From the NCBI RefSeq assembly GCF_018069875.1, contig NZ_JAGQDF010000012.1, forward strand, positions 124,001 through 188,000: 64,000 bases of DNA, in the 5' to 3' direction. Positions 8,401 through 16,776 of the stretch are shown here, one piece after another. The position numbers and the translations under genes are program-made. Every line of letters begins with the position of its first letter. Position 1 is the stretch's first letter. The notes beneath the pieces are model-generated. The model searched no databases and had not been told where the DNA came from. It was given only the letters and a program-made list of their open reading frames with translations. This DNA is from Ideonella alba. Lineage in GTDB: Bacteria > Pseudomonadota > Gammaproteobacteria > Burkholderiales > Burkholderiaceae_C.

Positions 8401-9232
8401 CGCGCTCCAGGTCTGCCACAGCCAGGCCGGTGAGCGCGGCCACGCGGGCCAGGTCATAGGGCGCAACCGCGGCGCTCACCGCGTCCCAGCCCTCGGTGTG
8501 CTGGGCGATGAAGCCGGGGTCGGTGTGGCCGTGCTGCTGCAGCCAGCGCAGCCAGCCGGCCAGCAGCGCGAGGTCGCTGCCGGGGCGGATGGGCAGGTGC
8601 AGGTGGGCCTTGTCGGCGGTGGCGCTGCGGCGCGGGTCCACCACGATCAGCTTCGCGCCGGCCTGCACCCGCTCCATCAGGCGCAGGAACAGGATCGGGT
8701 GGGTGTCGGCCATGTTCGAGCCGATCACCAGGAACAGCTCGGCCTGGTCGATGTCCTCGTAGCTGCCCGGCGGCGCGTCGGCGCCCAGTGAGGCCTTGTA
8801 GCCGGCGCCGGCGCTGGCCATGCACAGGCGCGAGTTGGACTCGATCTGGTGCGTGCCGATGTAGCCCTTGGCCAGCTTGTTGGCCAGGTACTGCGCCTCG
8901 ATCGACATCTGGCCCGAGACATACAGCGCCACCGCGTCGGGGCCGTCGCGGTCGATCAGCGCGCGCAGGCGCTGGCCGGTCTCGCGCAGCGCGCTGTCCA
9001 TGGGCACGCGCACCGGCTCGTGCGAGCGGTCGTGGCGCAGGTAGGCGCTGTCCATGCGGCCCGGCGCGGTGAGCGGTACGGCGCAGGTCTGGCCCTTGGT
9101 GCACAGCCGGCCGCGGTTGGCCGGGTGCTGCACGTCGCCACGCACGCGGATGATGCGCTGCTCGCTGTCGCGCTCCAGCACGATGCCGCAGCCCACGCCG
9201 CAGTAGGGGCAGACGCTGCGCACCTCGTCCAT
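5426..9232 (-). CDS. nasA: Assimilatory nitrate reductase fused to a CysJ-like flavoreductase
   Basis: This is a single 1268-residue protein. The N-terminal part (about 1-690) is a molybdopterin nitrate reductase of the NasA/NarB type. Its [4Fe-4S] cysteines are C8, C11, C15 and C44 (CPYCGVGC...LCTKG), followed by a molydopterin dinucleotide-binding domain. From about residue 720 a flavodoxin domain begins (TVLWASQTGRAEEAA), then a ferredoxin-reductase-like FAD/NADPH module with RLYSIASSP, GGLCSTFL and GPGTGVAPFRGF. The tail resembles the sulfite reductase flavoprotein and would carry NADPH electrons straight to the molybdenum centre, replacing a separate NasB. It ends the nirB-nirD-nasA series; the ATG at 9232 is 11 bases after nirD. 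The fusion is known from some proteobacteria. Confidence 0.92.
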   Translation of the reverse strand: MDEVRSVCPYCGVGCGIVLERDSEQRIIRVRGDVQHPANRGRLCTKGQTCAVPLTAPGRMDSAYLRHDRSHEPVRVPMDSALRETGQRLRALIDRDGPDAVALYVSGQMSIEAQYLANKLAKGYIGTHQIESNSRLCMASAGAGYKASLGADAPPGSYEDIDQAELFLVIGSNMADTHPILFLRLMERVQAGAKLIVVDPRRSATADKAHLHLPIRPGSDLALLAGWLRWLQQHGHTDPGFIAQHTEGWDAVSAAVAPYDLARVAALTGLAVADLERAAQWIAQAGTRWVSCWTMGLNQSSHGTANTQALCNLHLATGAIGHAGAGPLSLTGQPNAMGGREMGYMGPGLPGQRSVMVEADRRFTEDVWGLPPGTLRAQAGDGTVALFERMAAGQVAACWIICTNPVASVADRSTVITALARAELVVCQDAFLDTETSRHADILLPGALWAEGDGVMVNSERNLTLAPAATPAPGEALPDWLIICRVAQAMGYAQGFAFNSAAEVFDELARLHNPATGYDLRGASHARLREGPLQWPCPPGRHERRHPQRDRQGGVLRFPTPSGRARFIPCPHREPAEATDAEYGWLLNTGRVQHQWHTLTKTGRVAVLNKLDPGPFIEIHPDDAAALDIRARDRVELRSRRGRAVLPARLSDRVQRGQCFAPFHWNDLYGEDLAVNALTSPAVDPVSLQPEFKLSAVALRLFERATAEPAPRSTLPEPEGDGPPLTVLWASQTGRAEEAATEVARRLRSAGWRVRLCGMDACQPTDLPAGTPLLLLASTFGDGDPPDGARAFWQALQDPSAAHLASSPFAVLAFGDPRYAQFCGFGRQLEARLLALGAPRLAPRVDCPPEHAAPMRRWLTTVAQALQAHRPADARQPALALFDADDDAPEAPAAAVPGTRAHPLPAPLRHNRLLSGPGAGKEVRQFVFDLADTGLHYEAGDALGVWPTNCPALVAELLGLLQLSAAAPVRLDGLGELPLAEAMLRHLEITRLTPELLAGVAERSGSVALLALVQPAQAAALQRWQWGRQPADLLREHPARLGAQEWVDLLPRLQPRLYSIASSPRAHADEVHLTVSTVRYRHGDRLRGGLCSTFLADRTAAQPVPLFVQANPRFRLPEEGDRPVVMIGPGTGVAPFRGFLHERRARGARGANWLFFGEQHAATDFYYRDELQAMQRDGTLQRLSLAFSRDQADKVYVQHRMREQGGELWAWLQDGAHLYVCGDASRMARDVDQALRDVAVQHGGLTPDAAADWLATLTRQRRYLRDVY

Positions 9233-9243
9233 CGCGCGGCCTC

Positions 9244-9579
9244 TCAGGCGAGCAGCCAGACCGCGCCGTCGCGGGCCTGCACCTCGAAGGTCTGCAGCGT
9301 GGTGCCGGCGTCTTCCAGGCAGGCGCCGCTGCGCAGCGCGTAGTGCTGCTTGTAGACCGGCGAGGCCACCACCGGCTCGCCGCCCAGGTCGCCGACGATG
9401 CCGCGCGAGAGCACGTTGGCGCCGCTCTTCGGGTCGTGGTTGTCGAGCGCGAAGAGGCGGTCGTCGGTCAGGCGGAAGACAGCGATCTGGCGGCCGCCCA
9501 GCAGCGCGCAGACGCCGGTGTCGGGCAGGATGTCGTCCAGCGCGCAGATGCGCTGCCAGGCGGCGTGGGGCTGGTCCAT
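9244..9579 (-). CDS. nirD: Nitrite reductase (NADH) small subunit NirD
   Basis: This encodes 111 residues with a Rieske-like fold but without Rieske Cys/His ligands, as usual for NirD. Recognisable segments are the WQRICALDDI start, GGRQIAVFRL, LFALDNHDPKSGANVLSRG and the SPVYKQHYALR...CLED block. It is the partner of NirB in cytoplasmic nitrite reduction to ammonia. The start ATG at 9579 follows a GGAGCCCCCG ribosome binding site 10 bases after nirB. An in-frame upstream extension lies inside nirB and is rejected. Confidence 0.92.
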   Translation of the reverse strand: MDQPHAAWQRICALDDILPDTGVCALLGGRQIAVFRLTDDRLFALDNHDPKSGANVLSRGIVGDLGGEPVVASPVYKQHYALRSGACLEDAGTTLQTFEVQARDGAVWLLA

Positions 9580-9589
9580 CGGGGGCTCC

Positions 9590-12169
9590 TCAGACGGGGG
9601 TGGCTTCGGCGGCCGGCTGCGCCTGCAGCGCGCGCTTTTCCTCGGGCGTGGCCGGGCGCGGCTGGCCGCGTTCCTCGACAAACACCACGTTGGCGTCACC
9701 GGCCTCGCTGTTGACGAAGGTGCGCAGCTGCTGCAGCGTGGCCGGGGTCTGGAGCGCCACCTTCCACTCGCAGGCATAGGCGCCGATGACCTGGGCCATC
9801 GCGGCCTCCAGCTCCTCGCCAATGCCCAGCGAGTCCTGCATCACCACCGCCTTCAGGTAGTCCAGGCCGCCTTCCAGGTTGTCGCGCCAGGTGCTGGTGC
9901 GCTGCAGGCGGTCGGCGGTGCGGATGTAGAACATCAGGAAGCGGTCGATCGCGCGGATCAGGCCGGCCTCGTCCAGGTCGCTGGCCAGCAGCTCGGCATG
10001 GCGCGGCTTCATGCCGCCGTTGCCGCACACATACAGGTTCCAGCCCCGCTCGGTGGCGATCACGCCGACGTCCTTGCCCTGCGCCTCGGCGCATTCACGG
10101 GTGCAGCCCGAGACGCCGAACTTGATCTTGTGCGGCGCGCGCAGGCCCTTGTAGCGGTGCTCCAGCCGCAGCGCCATGCCCACCGAGTCCTGCACGCCGT
10201 AGCGGCACCAGGTGGAGCCGACGCAGCTCTTCACGGTGCGCAGCGCCTTGCCATAGGCATGGCCCGACTCGAAGCCGGCGTCGACCAGCTCGCGCCAGAT
10301 CTGCGGCAGCTCATGCGCCTGGGCGCCGAACAGGTCGATGCGCTGGCCGCCGGTGATCTTGGTGTAGAGCTTGTGGCGCTGCGCGATCTGGCCGATCGTG
10401 ATCAGCTGGGCCGGCGTGATCTCGCCGGCGGGCACGCGCGGCACCACCGAGTAGGTGCCGTCCTTCTGGATGTTGGCCAGGAAGCGGTCGTTGGTGTCCT
10501 GCAGCGGCAGGTGCTTCGGGGCCAGCACGAAGTCGTTCCAGCAGCTGGCCAGGATGCTGGCCACCGCCGGCTTGCAGATGTCGCAGCCATGGCCGCGGCC
10601 GTGCTTGGCAATCAGCTCGCCGAAGCTGCGGATGCCGCCCACGCGCACCAGGTGATGCAGTTCCTGGCGCGAGTGCGGAAAGTGCTCGCAGACATGGTTG
10701 GTCACCGCCACGCCCTGGCGCTTCAACTCGGCCTTCAGCACCTGCTGCACCAGCGGCACGCAGCCGCCGCAGGAGGTGCCGGCGCGGGTGCAGGCCTTGA
10801 GCGCGCCCAGCTCGTGCACGCCCTCGGCGATGGCGCCGCAGAGCTGGCCCTTGCTGACGTTGTTGCAGGAGCAGATCTGGGCCGTGTCGGGCAGCGCGTC
10901 CACGCCCAGGCCCACGGGGGCGCCGTCGCCGGCGGGCAGGATCAACTGCTCGGGCGCGGCCGGCAGCGCCAGGCCATTGAGCACGTACTGCAGCAGCGTG
11001 CCGTACTCGCTGGCATCTCCCACCAGCACCGCGCCCAGCAGGGTCTTGCCATCGGCGCTCAGCACCAGGCGCTTGTAGAGCTGCTTGGGCTCGTCGCTGA
11101 AGGCGATGCTGCGGCAGCCTGGCGTGCGGCCCTGGGCGTCGCCGATGCTGGCCACGTCCACGCCCATCAGCTTGAGCTTGGTCGACAGGTCGGCGCCGCG
11201 GAAGGCCGCCGTGGCCTCGCCGGCCACCTGCGCGGCCACCACGCGCGCCATCTCGTAGCCGGGGGCCACCAGGCCGAAGACCTGCTCGTTCCAGGCGGCG
11301 CACTCGCCGATCGCGAAGATCGCCGGGTCGCTGCTGCGGCACTGGTCATCGATCACCACGCCGCCGCGCGGGCCCACGGCCAGTGCGCACTGGCGCGCCA
11401 GCTCGTCGCGCGGGCGGATGCCGGCCGAGAAGACCAGCATGTCGGTCTCCAGGTGGGTGCCGTCGGCGAACACCAGGCGGTGGCGCGCCGTGGCGCCGTC
11501 GGTGATCTCCAGCGTCTGGCGGCTGGTGTGCACCTGCACGCCCAGGCCCTCGATGCGCCGGCGCAGCAGTGCGCCGCCGGCCTCGTCGATCTGAACCGCC
11601 ATCAGGCGCGGCGCGAACTCCACCACGTGGGTGCCCAGGCCCATGTCACGCAATGCCTTGGCGCACTCCAGCCCCAGCAGGCCGCCGCCAATGACCACGC
11701 CGCTGGACGACACCGCACCCGAGGCCTGCATCGCCTGCAGGTCCTCAATCGTGCGGTAGACATGGCAATGGTCGCGGTCGCGGCCCGGGATCGGTGGCAC
11801 GAAGGGCACCGAGCCGGTGGCCAGCACCAGCTGGTCGTAGTGCAGCTGATCGCCGTCGGCCAGGCGCAGCGTGCGCTCGCGCCGCTCGATGCTGGCCACC
11901 CGCGCGCCCAGGCGCAGCGTCAGGCCGGGGCGCTCGTAGAAGCCGGGCGTGACCAGGGACAGATCGTCGGCGCTGCGCCCGGCGAAGAACTCGCTCAGGT
12001 GCACGCGATCGTAGGCGGCGCGCGGCTCCTCCCCCAGCACCGTGACCTGCAGACCGGCGGCCGGCAGGTCGGGGATGCGCTGCAGCAGTTCCTCGACGAA
12101 GCGGTGGCCGACCATGCCGTTGCCGGCGACGACCACATGGGTGTGCGGTGCCATGGCGGGGTGTCTCAT
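9590..12169 (-). CDS. nirB: Nitrite reductase (NADH) large subunit NirB
   Basis: This encodes 859 residues and reduces nitrite to ammonium with NADH. Domain order is an FAD/NAD(P) oxidoreductase (GNGMVGHRFVEEL near the start, second dinucleotide fold GGGLLGLECAKAL), a BFD-type [2Fe-2S] domain (CSCNNVSKG...CTRAGTSCGGC), a ferredoxin-like half-domain, and the siroheme/[4Fe-4S] domain (SCVGSTWCRYG and SGCTRECAEAQGKDVG). The start at 12169 overlaps the ATPase stop (ATGA). An alternative ATG five codons inside (12154) would also give a normal N-terminus. It is co-transcribed with the nitrate importer. Confidence 0.93.
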   Translation of the reverse strand: MRHPAMAPHTHVVVAGNGMVGHRFVEELLQRIPDLPAAGLQVTVLGEEPRAAYDRVHLSEFFAGRSADDLSLVTPGFYERPGLTLRLGARVASIERRERTLRLADGDQLHYDQLVLATGSVPFVPPIPGRDRDHCHVYRTIEDLQAMQASGAVSSSGVVIGGGLLGLECAKALRDMGLGTHVVEFAPRLMAVQIDEAGGALLRRRIEGLGVQVHTSRQTLEITDGATARHRLVFADGTHLETDMLVFSAGIRPRDELARQCALAVGPRGGVVIDDQCRSSDPAIFAIGECAAWNEQVFGLVAPGYEMARVVAAQVAGEATAAFRGADLSTKLKLMGVDVASIGDAQGRTPGCRSIAFSDEPKQLYKRLVLSADGKTLLGAVLVGDASEYGTLLQYVLNGLALPAAPEQLILPAGDGAPVGLGVDALPDTAQICSCNNVSKGQLCGAIAEGVHELGALKACTRAGTSCGGCVPLVQQVLKAELKRQGVAVTNHVCEHFPHSRQELHHLVRVGGIRSFGELIAKHGRGHGCDICKPAVASILASCWNDFVLAPKHLPLQDTNDRFLANIQKDGTYSVVPRVPAGEITPAQLITIGQIAQRHKLYTKITGGQRIDLFGAQAHELPQIWRELVDAGFESGHAYGKALRTVKSCVGSTWCRYGVQDSVGMALRLEHRYKGLRAPHKIKFGVSGCTRECAEAQGKDVGVIATERGWNLYVCGNGGMKPRHAELLASDLDEAGLIRAIDRFLMFYIRTADRLQRTSTWRDNLEGGLDYLKAVVMQDSLGIGEELEAAMAQVIGAYACEWKVALQTPATLQQLRTFVNSEAGDANVVFVEERGQPRPATPEEKRALQAQPAAEATPV

Positions 12170-12969
12170 GCCGCCTTCTCCACATGGCCTTGCCGCGTGT
12201 AGAGGAAGTCGATCACCGCCTTGCGGTAGGCCTGGTACTGCGCGTCGTCGGCCAGCGCCACGCGGCTGCGCGGGCGCGGCAGCTCGACGTGCAGCACCTC
12301 GCCGATCGTGGCGGCCGGGCCGTTGGTCATCATCACGATCTTGTCGGACAGCAGCACCGCCTCGTCCACATCGTGCGTCACCATCACCACGGTGGCGCGG
12401 GTCTTGGCGACGATCTCCAGCAGCTCGTCCTGCAGCTTGGCGCGGGTGAGCGCGTCCAGCGCACCGAAGGGCTCGTCCATCAGCAGCACCTGCGGCTCCA
12501 TCGACAGCGCCCGGGCGATGCCCACGCGCTGCTTCATGCCGCCGGAGATCTCGCCGGGGCGCTTGCCCGCGGCGTGGCCCAGGCCCACCAGGGCCAGTGC
12601 GGCCTCGGTGCGGGCCTTCAGCTGCGCCTTGCTCTCGCGGCCGCCGAAGACGCGTTCCACCGCCAGGTGGATGTTCTCGAAGCAGGTCAGCCAGGGCAGT
12701 AGCGAGTGGTTCTGGAACACCACCGCACGCTCCGGCCCGGGGCCCTTGATCTCCTTGTCGGCGCACAGCAGCACGCCCTCGGTGGGCGCGGTCAGGCCGG
12801 CGATCAGGTTCAGCAGCGTGGACTTGCCGCAGCCCGAGTGGCCGATCAGCGCGACGAACTCGCCCTTCGCCACGCTCAGATCGATGTCGCGCAGTGCGGG
12901 GAACAGGCCCTGCTTGGTCTTGAAGGTCTGCGCGACGCCCTGGATCTCGATGTACTTGGCGGTGTTCAT
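12166..12969 (-). CDS. nrtD: Nitrate ABC transporter ATP-binding protein
   Basis: This encodes 267 residues. The Walker A is GHSGCGKST, the signature is ISGGMKQRVGIARAL, and the Walker B is VLLMDEPFGALD with the H-loop at THDVDEA. The NrtD/CmpD/TauB-like C-terminal extension (ELPRPRSR, RKAVIDFLYTR) supports nitrate/taurine-family import. It is flanked by ATGA overlaps with the permease and nirB, so translation of the whole set is coupled. No NrtC-like fused ATPase/sensor is present. Confidence 0.9.
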   Translation of the reverse strand: MNTAKYIEIQGVAQTFKTKQGLFPALRDIDLSVAKGEFVALIGHSGCGKSTLLNLIAGLTAPTEGVLLCADKEIKGPGPERAVVFQNHSLLPWLTCFENIHLAVERVFGGRESKAQLKARTEAALALVGLGHAAGKRPGEISGGMKQRVGIARALSMEPQVLLMDEPFGALDALTRAKLQDELLEIVAKTRATVVMVTHDVDEAVLLSDKIVMMTNGPAATIGEVLHVELPRPRSRVALADDAQYQAYRKAVIDFLYTRQGHVEKAA

Positions 12970-13886
12970 GCCTTGACCTCCTCGTAGGTGAACAGCGAGG
13001 CCAGGCGGATCAGCGCGGCCTCCAGCAACAGGCCGACACCTCCGATCACGAAGATCGCGATGATGATCGACGAGACGTTCAGGTTGTTCCACTCGTCCCA
13101 GACCCAGAAGCCGATGCCCACGCCGCCGGTCAGCATCTCGGCGGCCACGATCACCAGCCAGGCCGTGCCCACCGCCAGGCGCACGCCGGTCAGCAGGTAG
13201 GGCAGCACCGCGGGGAAGAGGATCTTGGTGAAGACCTTCCACTCGCTCAGGTTGAGCACGCGGGCGACGTTCAGGTAGTCCTGCGGCACGCGCTGCACGC
13301 CCACCGCGGTGTTGATGATCATCGGCCAGATCGAGCAGATGAAGATCGTCCAGATGGCGGCCGGGTTGGCGCCCTTGAAGACCAGCAGGCCGATCGGCAG
13401 CCAGGCCAGCGGCGAGACCGGGCGCAGCAGGCTGATCAGCGGGTTGAACATGCGCGAGAGAAACACCGAGCGGCCGATCGCGAAGCCCGCCGGGATGCCC
13501 ACCAGCGCCGCCAGGCCGAAGCCGATGCCCACGCGCTTGAGCGAGGACAGGATGTTCCAGCCGATGCCCTGGTCGTTCGGGCCGTTGCGGTAGAACGGGT
13601 CGGAGAAGACCTTCACCGCCTGCGCCCAGGTCTCGGCCGGCTTGGGGATGCCGCTGCCGGTGGTGGACGCAATGCCCTGCCACACCAGCACCAGCAGGCC
13701 CAGGCCGAAGATCGGCGGCAGCACCGCCATCCACAGGCCGCGCCAGTCGCGTGGCGGACGGCGCGGTGCGGGGGTGGGCGCGGGCGCGCTCTCCAGCGGG
13801 GCGGACTTGGCAGGCGCCGGCGCAGCGGCCGGCGGAACCGGGGCCGCGGCGGCCTCGATCGGCGAATGGAAGATGGCAGCGACCAT
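12966..13886 (-). CDS. nrtB: Nitrate ABC transporter permease
   Basis: This encodes 306 residues. The N-terminus (about 1-48) is an unusual Ala/Pro-rich cytoplasmic stretch. About six membrane segments follow, with a binding-protein-dependent permease EAA-type loop near ARVLNLSEWKVFTKILFPAVLP. The sequence AAEMLTGGVGIGFWVWDEWN is typical of NrtB/CmpB. It forms the channel for nitrate uptake with the ATPase and the Tat-exported binding protein. It overlaps the ATPase start by 4 bases. Confidence 0.9.
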   Translation of the reverse strand: MVAAIFHSPIEAAAAPVPPAAAPAPAKSAPLESAPAPTPAPRRPPRDWRGLWMAVLPPIFGLGLLVLVWQGIASTTGSGIPKPAETWAQAVKVFSDPFYRNGPNDQGIGWNILSSLKRVGIGFGLAALVGIPAGFAIGRSVFLSRMFNPLISLLRPVSPLAWLPIGLLVFKGANPAAIWTIFICSIWPMIINTAVGVQRVPQDYLNVARVLNLSEWKVFTKILFPAVLPYLLTGVRLAVGTAWLVIVAAEMLTGGVGIGFWVWDEWNNLNVSSIIIAIFVIGGVGLLLEAALIRLASLFTYEEVKA

Positions 13887-13905
13887 GGTGGCGTCCCTTT
13901 CGGCC

Positions 13906-15153
13906 TCAGGCCTTGATGGCGAAGGAGTCGGCGTACTTGGCCGGGTCCTTGCCGTCCCAGACCTTGCCGTCGATCAGCTTGCTGCTGCGCATCGGGTCCT
14001 TGGGCACGCTGATGCCCATGGCGCTGGCGACCGACTTGTACAGATCGACCTGGTTGACCTGTTTGGCCACGGCCAGGTAGTCGGGGTGGGTCTTCATCAG
14101 GCCCCAGCGCTTGTGCTGGGTCAGGAACCACATGCCGTCGGACAGGAAGGGGAAGTTCACCAGCCCGTCGTTGAAGAACTTCATGTGGTTGGGGTCGTCC
14201 CAGGTCTTGCCCAGGCCGTTCTGGTAGCGGCCCAGGATGCGCTGGTTGATCGCGTCGACGCCGGTGTTGATGTAGGCCTTCTGCGCCACCGTCTCGGCCA
14301 TCTTCATCTTGTTCTGCAGGCCGGCGTCGATCCACTTGCCGGCCTCGAGCACGGCCATCATCACGGCGCGCGTGGTGTTGGGGTACTTCCTGACGAACTC
14401 GGCGCTGGTGCCCAGCACCTTCTCCGGGTGGTCCTTCCAGAGGTCCTGGGTGGTGTTGGCGGTGATGCCGATGCCATCCATGATGGCGCGGTGGTTCCAG
14501 GGCTCGCCGACGCAGAAGCCGTCCATGTTGCCCACGCGCATATTGGCCACCATCTGCGGCGGCGGCACGGTGATCAGCTTGGCGCCGCTGAGCGGGTTGA
14601 TGCCGAAGCTGGCCAGCCAGTAGTGCATCCACATCGCGTGGGTGCCGGTGGGGAAGGTGCCGGCGAAGGTGTATTCGCGCGGGTTGGCGGCGATGTGCTT
14701 GGCCAGCGACGGGCCATCGACCGCGCCCTTGTCGGCCAGCGCCTTCGACAGCGTGAAGGCCTGGCCGTTGTTGTTCAGGTTCATCAGCACGGCCATGTCC
14801 TTCTTCGGACCGGCGGTGCCCAGGTGCACGCCGTAGACCAGGCCGTAGAGCACGTGGGCCATGTCCAGCTCGCCGCTGACCAGCTTGTCGCGCACGCCGG
14901 CCCAGCTGGCTTCCTTGCTGGGCACGATGGTCACGCCGTACTTCTTGTCGAAGCCCAGCACGCTGGCCATGACCACGCTGGCGCAGTCGGTCAGCGGGAT
15001 GAAGCCGATCTTCACTTCTTCCTTCTCGGGCTTGTCCGAGCCGGCGGCCCAGACGCCGCTGTGGCCCAGGCTGGAGAACACGGTGGCGGCGCCGACGGCG
15101 GCGCCCTTCTTCAGCACATCGCGGCGCGACGGATCGGGGGTGCGGGTGGTCAT
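13906..15153 (-). CDS. nrtA: Nitrate ABC transporter substrate-binding protein, Tat-exported
   Basis: This encodes 415 residues of the NrtA/CmpA family. The N-terminus carries a twin-arginine signal (SRRDVLKKGAAVGAA), so it is folded before export. The mature part contains IGFIPLTDCASVVMA, FPTGTHAMWMHYWLA and GFCVGEPWNHRAI, blocks typical of nitrate-binding proteins. The start ATG at 15153 has a CAGGAG ribosome binding site; an in-frame extension of 63 codons runs through the leader hairpin and is rejected. It is the first structural gene after the NasR-type regulator and its leader. Confidence 0.9.
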   Translation of the reverse strand: MTTRTPDPSRRDVLKKGAAVGAATVFSSLGHSGVWAAGSDKPEKEEVKIGFIPLTDCASVVMASVLGFDKKYGVTIVPSKEASWAGVRDKLVSGELDMAHVLYGLVYGVHLGTAGPKKDMAVLMNLNNNGQAFTLSKALADKGAVDGPSLAKHIAANPREYTFAGTFPTGTHAMWMHYWLASFGINPLSGAKLITVPPPQMVANMRVGNMDGFCVGEPWNHRAIMDGIGITANTTQDLWKDHPEKVLGTSAEFVRKYPNTTRAVMMAVLEAGKWIDAGLQNKMKMAETVAQKAYINTGVDAINQRILGRYQNGLGKTWDDPNHMKFFNDGLVNFPFLSDGMWFLTQHKRWGLMKTHPDYLAVAKQVNQVDLYKSVASAMGISVPKDPMRSSKLIDGKVWDGKDPAKYADSFAIKA

Positions 15154-15464
15154 GGGCAACTCCTGAGGCCAAAAGAAACGGGGTCGGAAAACGACAACGG
15201 CGCCCATCGCCAGGCCTGCGGGTGCAAGCCGGCAATGGACGCCGTTGTCCGTGTCCGGGAAGACTTCATCGCACCACAACCGCCATTGGCCGCGGTGCCT
15301 TGAGCTCTTCTCAGCAGAACCCGTGCCAGACCCAGGGTTCACCCGGGGTGGCGCGGCAAGTCATTGAATTTCCTGGGGAATGTCTGGCTGGGCGGGGTAG
15401 CGTCGGGGCCATCGGCCACGCACGAGGCTGGTGCGTCAGCGCCCGCAGGCACTGCGGCAGTGCA
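15154..15464 (-). promoter_or_regulatory. 311-bp leader of the nitrate operon, candidate NasR antitermination region
   Basis: This gene-free stretch separates the NIT-ANTAR regulator from the nitrate transporter. Read on the minus strand it begins with a perfect hairpin (GCACTG-CCG-CAGTGC, 15449-15463) directly after the regulator stop. Another inverted repeat (GAACCC/GGGTTC, 15317-15340) lies in the middle. The region ends with a terminator-like hairpin just before the ribosome binding site. In Klebsiella, NasR binds leader RNA hairpins to stop termination in response to nitrate. The same architecture is seen here, but I could not identify the two exact hexaloop hairpins expected for ANTAR binding. 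Confidence 0.55.
15185..15249 (-). terminator. Candidate regulated intrinsic terminator in the nitrate leader
   Basis: On the minus strand, GACAACGGCG (15249-15240) pairs perfectly with CGCCGTTGTC (15202-15193). The stem is extended inward by four more pairs after one mismatch (ATGG/CCAT). GTTTTCC follows directly, a short U-run in RNA. It sits about 40 bases upstream of the binding-protein start, where an ANTAR-controlled attenuator would be expected. Confidence 0.6.
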
Positions 15465-16736
15465 TCAACGGCCGGGCGGGGGCGGCAGCACCGCGGCCAT
15501 GGCCAGCACGGCCTCGGCCACGTCCACCAGGCGGCGGCTCTGGTTCATGGCCATTTGGCGCATGGTCTTGTGCGCCTCGTCCTCGCCCAGCTGGCGGTGC
15601 GCCATCAGCAGGCCCTTGGCGCGCTCGATGGTCTTGCGCTCGTTCAGGCTGGCGCGCACGGTGTCGAGCTCGTCGCCCATCGCCTGCAGGCGCCGCGCCT
15701 GGTCGCGCACCAGGGCCAGGACCGAGCCGTCCACCGGTGGGCCAACCGCCAGGCTGGCCGGCAGGACGGCGGCCCCGGTCGGCTCGTCGAAGAAGGCGCT
15801 GTCCGGCGCGCTGGGCCCGGCGGCGCGCAACTGGTCGCCCAGGCGTTCGAGCTCGGCCAGCTCCTGCTCGGTGGCGCGCAGGCGCTGGCCGCACAGCGCC
15901 TGCAGCTCGCTGGCCAGCGCGTCCTCGACCGATTTCATCGCGTCGAGCCGGGCGGTGCAGGCGTCGAACCAGACCTGGCTGAGGCCGGTGTCCAGCGGGC
16001 CGTCGGCGGGCGTGGTGCACAGCACGCGCCGCAGGCGCTCCAGCGGCAGCAGGTGGTCGGGGCGCTGCAACTGCTGCCAGGTGGTGGACAGTCCGGGGCC
16101 CGCGACATCGGCGAACACTTGCAGGCAGCGCTCCTGCGACTCGATCAGGTGCAGCAGGCGCTGCTGGCTGTCGGTCTCGGCGCGACCGGCGGCGAACAGG
16201 GCCGAGCCCGCCGCTCGCTCCTGACCGGCGAACTCCTTGCCCTGCAGGAAGTTGAAGAAGGCCACCAGGTGGCGCGAGATGTCCGGGTCCAGGGCGCTGT
16301 CCGCCGCCTCGAAGACCACCGCCAGCAGCGCGCTGATCACACGCACATAGGCCTCGGTGGCGCGCGGCGCCGACCAGTGGCGCGCCTGCACCTGCTCGCG
16401 CAGCGTGCCCAGCGCCGCCAGGCCTTGCATCGCGTAGGCGATGGCCGCGAACAGGCGGGCGCGGTGGCCGCTGGGCCCGGTGTCGGTGTCGAGCTGCTCG
16501 AAGGCGTAGAGCACCTCCTCCTGCAGGCCCTGGCTGCCGGCCACCTGGGCCAGGCGCTCATCGGCCCAGTGGCGCCCTTGCGAACCCAGGAACAGGTTGG
16601 ACAGGCCGCGCTCGCGCTGCAGTGCATGCACCAGGCGACCCACGGCGTTGACCAGGGCGCCGGTCAGCACCAGGCGGCGCAGGCTGGCGATCTCGCTGCG
16701 CTTGGCAGCCTTCAGGAAGGACAGGGCGGATTTCAT
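15465..16736 (-). CDS. nasR: Nitrate regulatory protein with NIT and ANTAR domains (NasR-like)
   Basis: This encodes 423 residues from the ATG MKSALSFLKAAKRSEI; an ATG eight codons upstream is possible. The all-helical nitrate/nitrite-sensing NIT domain covers about 30-290, with ALQRERGLSNLFLGS, a typical NIT opening. The C-terminal ANTAR RNA-binding domain is at about 350-415 (LNERKTIERAKGLLMAHRQLGEDEAHKTMRQMAM). Such proteins sense nitrate or nitrite and relieve termination in the leader RNA of nitrate assimilation operons. The gene is immediately upstream of, and in the same direction as, that operon and its leader hairpin. Confidence 0.88.
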   Translation of the reverse strand: MKSALSFLKAAKRSEIASLRRLVLTGALVNAVGRLVHALQRERGLSNLFLGSQGRHWADERLAQVAGSQGLQEEVLYAFEQLDTDTGPSGHRARLFAAIAYAMQGLAALGTLREQVQARHWSAPRATEAYVRVISALLAVVFEAADSALDPDISRHLVAFFNFLQGKEFAGQERAAGSALFAAGRAETDSQQRLLHLIESQERCLQVFADVAGPGLSTTWQQLQRPDHLLPLERLRRVLCTTPADGPLDTGLSQVWFDACTARLDAMKSVEDALASELQALCGQRLRATEQELAELERLGDQLRAAGPSAPDSAFFDEPTGAAVLPASLAVGPPVDGSVLALVRDQARRLQAMGDELDTVRASLNERKTIERAKGLLMAHRQLGEDEAHKTMRQMAMNQSRRLVDVAEAVLAMAAVLPPPPGR

Positions 16737-16776
16737 CGACCCACCCACTGGCAGCAACATCCGTGCCGTCGGCGAT

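Noticed and set aside
9398-12202. Plus-strand open frame of 934 codons opposite nirB
   Set aside because: Antisense shadow of nirB, with no recognisable domain and His/Ala/Gln-rich composition.
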